A stretch of DNA of 64,000 nt from Pseudochelatococcus sp050946405 (GTDB taxonomy: Bacteria > Pseudomonadota > Alphaproteobacteria > Rhizobiales > Beijerinckiaceae), in the NCBI RefSeq assembly GCF_050946405.1, contig NZ_JBMNUS010000002.1:310001-374000 (forward strand), read 5' to 3'. The notes beneath the pieces were generated by a model, which saw nothing but the letters and a program-made list of their open reading frames with translations, searched no databases and was not told where the DNA came from. Shown here one piece after another: positions 61,890 to 64,000 of this stretch (its first letter is position 1; each line of letters opens with the position of its first letter). The translations under genes and the position numbers were made by a program.

Positions 61890-64000
61890 ATGGCGACGCT
61901 GGTGTTGCAGGTGGCGGGGGCGGCGGTGGGCGGCCTCATCGGCGGACCGTTCGGCGCGATCGCGGGCAGGGCGCTCGGCGGCATCGCCGGGGCGATGATC
62001 GACAGCACGCTGCTGGCGCAAGGCGGCGGCGGCGCGCAATACGGCGAGGGGCCGCGCCTCGCCGACATGGACGGGCTCACCTCCACGGAAGGCGCGGCGG
62101 TGCCGCGCGTCTACGGGCGGGCCAGGATCGGCGGGCAACTCATCTGGGCGACGCGATTCGAGGAGGTGGTGTCCTATGACGTGACGCGCTCGTCCGCCAG
62201 CGGCGGCAAGGGCGGCGCGCGGGGAAAGGCTTCCGTGACCTCGACCTATTCCTATTACGCCAATCTCGCCATCGGCCTGTGCGAAGGCGAGATCGCGCAG
62301 GTGCGCCGCGTGTGGGCCGACGGCAAGGAACTCGACCCCGCCATCGGCTTTCGCGTCCACAAGGGCACGCAGGACCAGCAGCCGGACCATCTCATCGTCG
62401 CCAAGGAAGGCGCGGAGAACGCGCCCGCCTATCGCGGCATCGCCTATGTGGTGTTCGAGCGGCTGCCGCTGGCGGAATTCGGCAACCGCGTGCCGCAGTT
62501 CTCCTTCGAGGTGGTGCGGCCCGCGAACGGGCTCGGCGCGCGCATCCGCGCCATCGAGATCATTCCCGGCGCGTCCGAGTTCATCTACGACACCGCCGCC
62601 GTGGTGCGGCTCGACGGGCCGGGCGTCAGCACGCCGGAAAACACCCATCAGCAGGAACGCGCCACCGACGTGCTCGCCTCCTTCGACGCGCTGGAGGCGC
62701 TCTGTCCCAATCTCGAACGGGTGGCGATCGTGGCGAGCTGGTTCGGCAGCGATCTGCGCGCCGGCGTATGCACCATCACGCCGCGCGTGGAGCACAAGGA
62801 GAAGAAGACATACGGCGGCGAATGGTCGGTGGCCGGGCAGGTGCGCGCCACGGCGCTCACGGTGAGCCGGGTCGACGACGCGCCCGCCTACGGCGGCACG
62901 CCCTCCGACGCTTCCGTGAGGGCGGCGATCAGGGAAGCCAAAGCGCGCGGCTGGGCGGTGACGCTCTATCCCTTCGTCATGATGGACGTGCCGTCGGACA
63001 ATGCATTGCCCGATCCGCGCACCGGCGCGACGAAGCAGCCGCCCTATCCGTGGCGCGGGCGCGTCACCTGCGATCCCGCGCCCGGACGCGCCGGCTCGCC
63101 GGACGGCACGGCGGCCGCGGCGGCGCAGGTGGCGCGCTTCTTCGGCGCGGCGGGCGGCTGGGGCCTGCGCCGGCTCACGCTGCACTATGCGTCGCTCGCG
63201 GCGCAGACGGGGGGCGTCGACACCATCGTCATCGGTTCCGAACTCGTGGGGCTGACGCGCGTGCGCTCCGCTCCCGGCGTCTATCCGGCGGTGGCGGAAC
63301 TCGTCGCGCTCGCGGCCGAGGTGCGCGCCATCGTCGGCGTCGGCGTCGCCATCACCTATGCGGCGGACTGGACGGAATACGGCGCGCATGTGCTGGACGG
63401 CGGGGCGGAGGTGCGCTTTCCGCTCGATCCGCTGTGGGCCAGCGCCCATATCGACGCGGTCGGCATCGATTATTACGCGCCGCTCTCCGACTGGCGCGAC
63501 GGCGACGGCCATGCCGACGCGCAGGAAGCGGCCTCGGTCTACGACCTCGATTACCTCACCCGCAAGGTGATCTCGGGCGAGGGCTTCGACTGGTATTATG
63601 CGGACGCCGCCGGGCGGGCGGCGCAACAGCGGCTGCCGATCACGGACGGGAGCCACGGGAAGCCGTGGATGTTCCGGCAAAAAGATCTCGCCGGCTGGTG
63701 GGCCAATGCGCATGTCGAGCGTATGGGCGGCGCCGAGACCGCCGCCACGGCATGGGTGCCGGCGGGCAAGCATGTGTGGCTCACCGAGATCGGCATTCCG
63801 GCGGTCGACCGGGGCACCAACGGGCCGAACGTGTTTCCCGATCCGAAATCGTCGGAATCGGCCTATCCGCCCTTCTCGCGCGGCACCCGCGACGACCTGA
63901 TCCAGAACCGGGGGCTCAAGGCGCTTCTCAACGCCTACGGCTCCGGCGAGAGCGCGGCCAATCCGCTCTCGCCGCGCGACGGGCTGCCCATGGTGCCGGC
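61890..64000 (+). CDS. Tail tip / host-specificity megatron protein (GTA gp15), truncated at window edge
   Basis: At least 703 residues, running off the right edge. ATG 61890 follows GAAGGAAGG. The N-terminus is a hydrophobic glycine-rich stretch (GAAVGGLIGGPFGAIAGRALGGIAGAMID), followed by SVTSTYSYYANLAIGLCEGEIAQVRRVWADGKEL. Residues from about 330 form the GTA TIM-barrel-like glycoside hydrolase region (LTVSRVDDAPAYGG; VTLYPFVMMDVP; IVIGSELVGLTRVRS; ITYAADWTEYG; DAVGIDYYAPLSDWRDGDGH; VWLTEIGIPAVDRGTNGPNVF). Further receptor-binding domains should follow beyond the window. Confidence 0.93.
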   Translation, partial: MATLVLQVAGAAVGGLIGGPFGAIAGRALGGIAGAMIDSTLLAQGGGGAQYGEGPRLADMDGLTSTEGAAVPRVYGRARIGGQLIWATRFEEVVSYDVTRSSASGGKGGARGKASVTSTYSYYANLAIGLCEGEIAQVRRVWADGKELDPAIGFRVHKGTQDQQPDHLIVAKEGAENAPAYRGIAYVVFERLPLAEFGNRVPQFSFEVVRPANGLGARIRAIEIIPGASEFIYDTAAVVRLDGPGVSTPENTHQQERATDVLASFDALEALCPNLERVAIVASWFGSDLRAGVCTITPRVEHKEKKTYGGEWSVAGQVRATALTVSRVDDAPAYGGTPSDASVRAAIREAKARGWAVTLYPFVMMDVPSDNALPDPRTGATKQPPYPWRGRVTCDPAPGRAGSPDGTAAAAAQVARFFGAAGGWGLRRLTLHYASLAAQTGGVDTIVIGSELVGLTRVRSAPGVYPAVAELVALAAEVRAIVGVGVAITYAADWTEYGAHVLDGGAEVRFPLDPLWASAHIDAVGIDYYAPLSDWRDGDGHADAQEAASVYDLDYLTRKVISGEGFDWYYADAAGRAAQQRLPITDGSHGKPWMFRQKDLAGWWANAHVERMGGAETAATAWVPAGKHVWLTEIGIPAVDRGTNGPNVFPDPKSSESAYPPFSRGTRDDLIQNRGLKALLNAYGSGESAANPLSPRDGLPMVP

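Noticed and set aside
50463..64000. Complete prophage
   Set aside because: No integrase, repressor, replication gene, lysis gene or att repeat is visible, and the gene set matches the GTA signature. The right edge is cut, so this is not absolute.

Overview
The window is a GC-rich, densely coding chromosomal segment. It fits an alphaproteobacterium, most likely of the order Hyphomicrobiales (Rhizobiales). The evidence is a two-piece (circularly permuted) tmRNA with an alphaproteobacterial tag, a ccoNOQP-GHIS cbb3-oxidase cluster next to FixLJ and an FNR/FixK-type regulator, a DUF4169/ribbon-helix-helix/fumC trio, palindromic intergenic repeats of a kind common in Rhizobiales, and a gene-transfer-agent (GTA) type head/tail cluster. 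I cannot name the genus. No tRNA, rRNA, CRISPR array or transposase was seen.

Layout. 1-2.9 kb: the tail of a LivM-like permease, then an ABC importer (binding protein, intrinsic hairpin, permease, ATPase). 2.9-6.1 kb: membrane acyltransferase, small membrane protein, metallophosphoesterase, GNAT acetyltransferase. 6.1-13.1 kb, minus strand: a MoxR / DUF58 / DUF4159 / large membrane protein operon. 13.4-16.2 kb: DUF1285, NUDIX, DUF6111 and CCA-adding enzyme genes, tightly overlapped. 16.1-18.6 kb: two MFS transporters; the second carries the motif pattern of the copper importer CcoA and is translationally coupled to ccoS. 18.6-26.6 kb: ccoS-I-H-G-P-Q-O-N, read towards lower coordinates from a promoter region with a perfect FNR/FixK box. 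26.9-31.6 kb: the oxygen-control block (CBS-BON protein, lone receiver, FixJ, heme-PAS FixL, FixK-like regulator). 31.6-33.7 kb: M48 protease, LemA and a small unknown. 33.9-38 kb: ilvA, alr, dadA. 38-41.5 kb: RHH protein, DUF4169, fumC, sspB and, directly upstream of sspB, the tmRNA gene whose tag SspB recognises. 41.7-49.5 kb: thyA-folA, hflK-hflC-DUF2065-degP, serB and miaA (divergent), then an L,D-transpeptidase.

50.4-64 kb holds a GTA-like structural cluster behind a strong consensus promoter: terminase small and large subunits, portal, prohead protease, capsid, connector/tail genes, and gp12-gp15 running off the right edge. Its layout departs from the canonical Rhodobacter order in two ways. 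The tape-measure gene lies between terminase and portal and is followed by a hairpin/T-tract, while its usual slot is closed up. A secreted trypsin-like serine protease gene lies antisense between capsid and connector, its stop overlapping the capsid stop and its start codon sharing a CATG with the connector start.

A further oddity is a set of short in-frame tandem repeats (12, 15 or 18 bp period) in unrelated coding genes.
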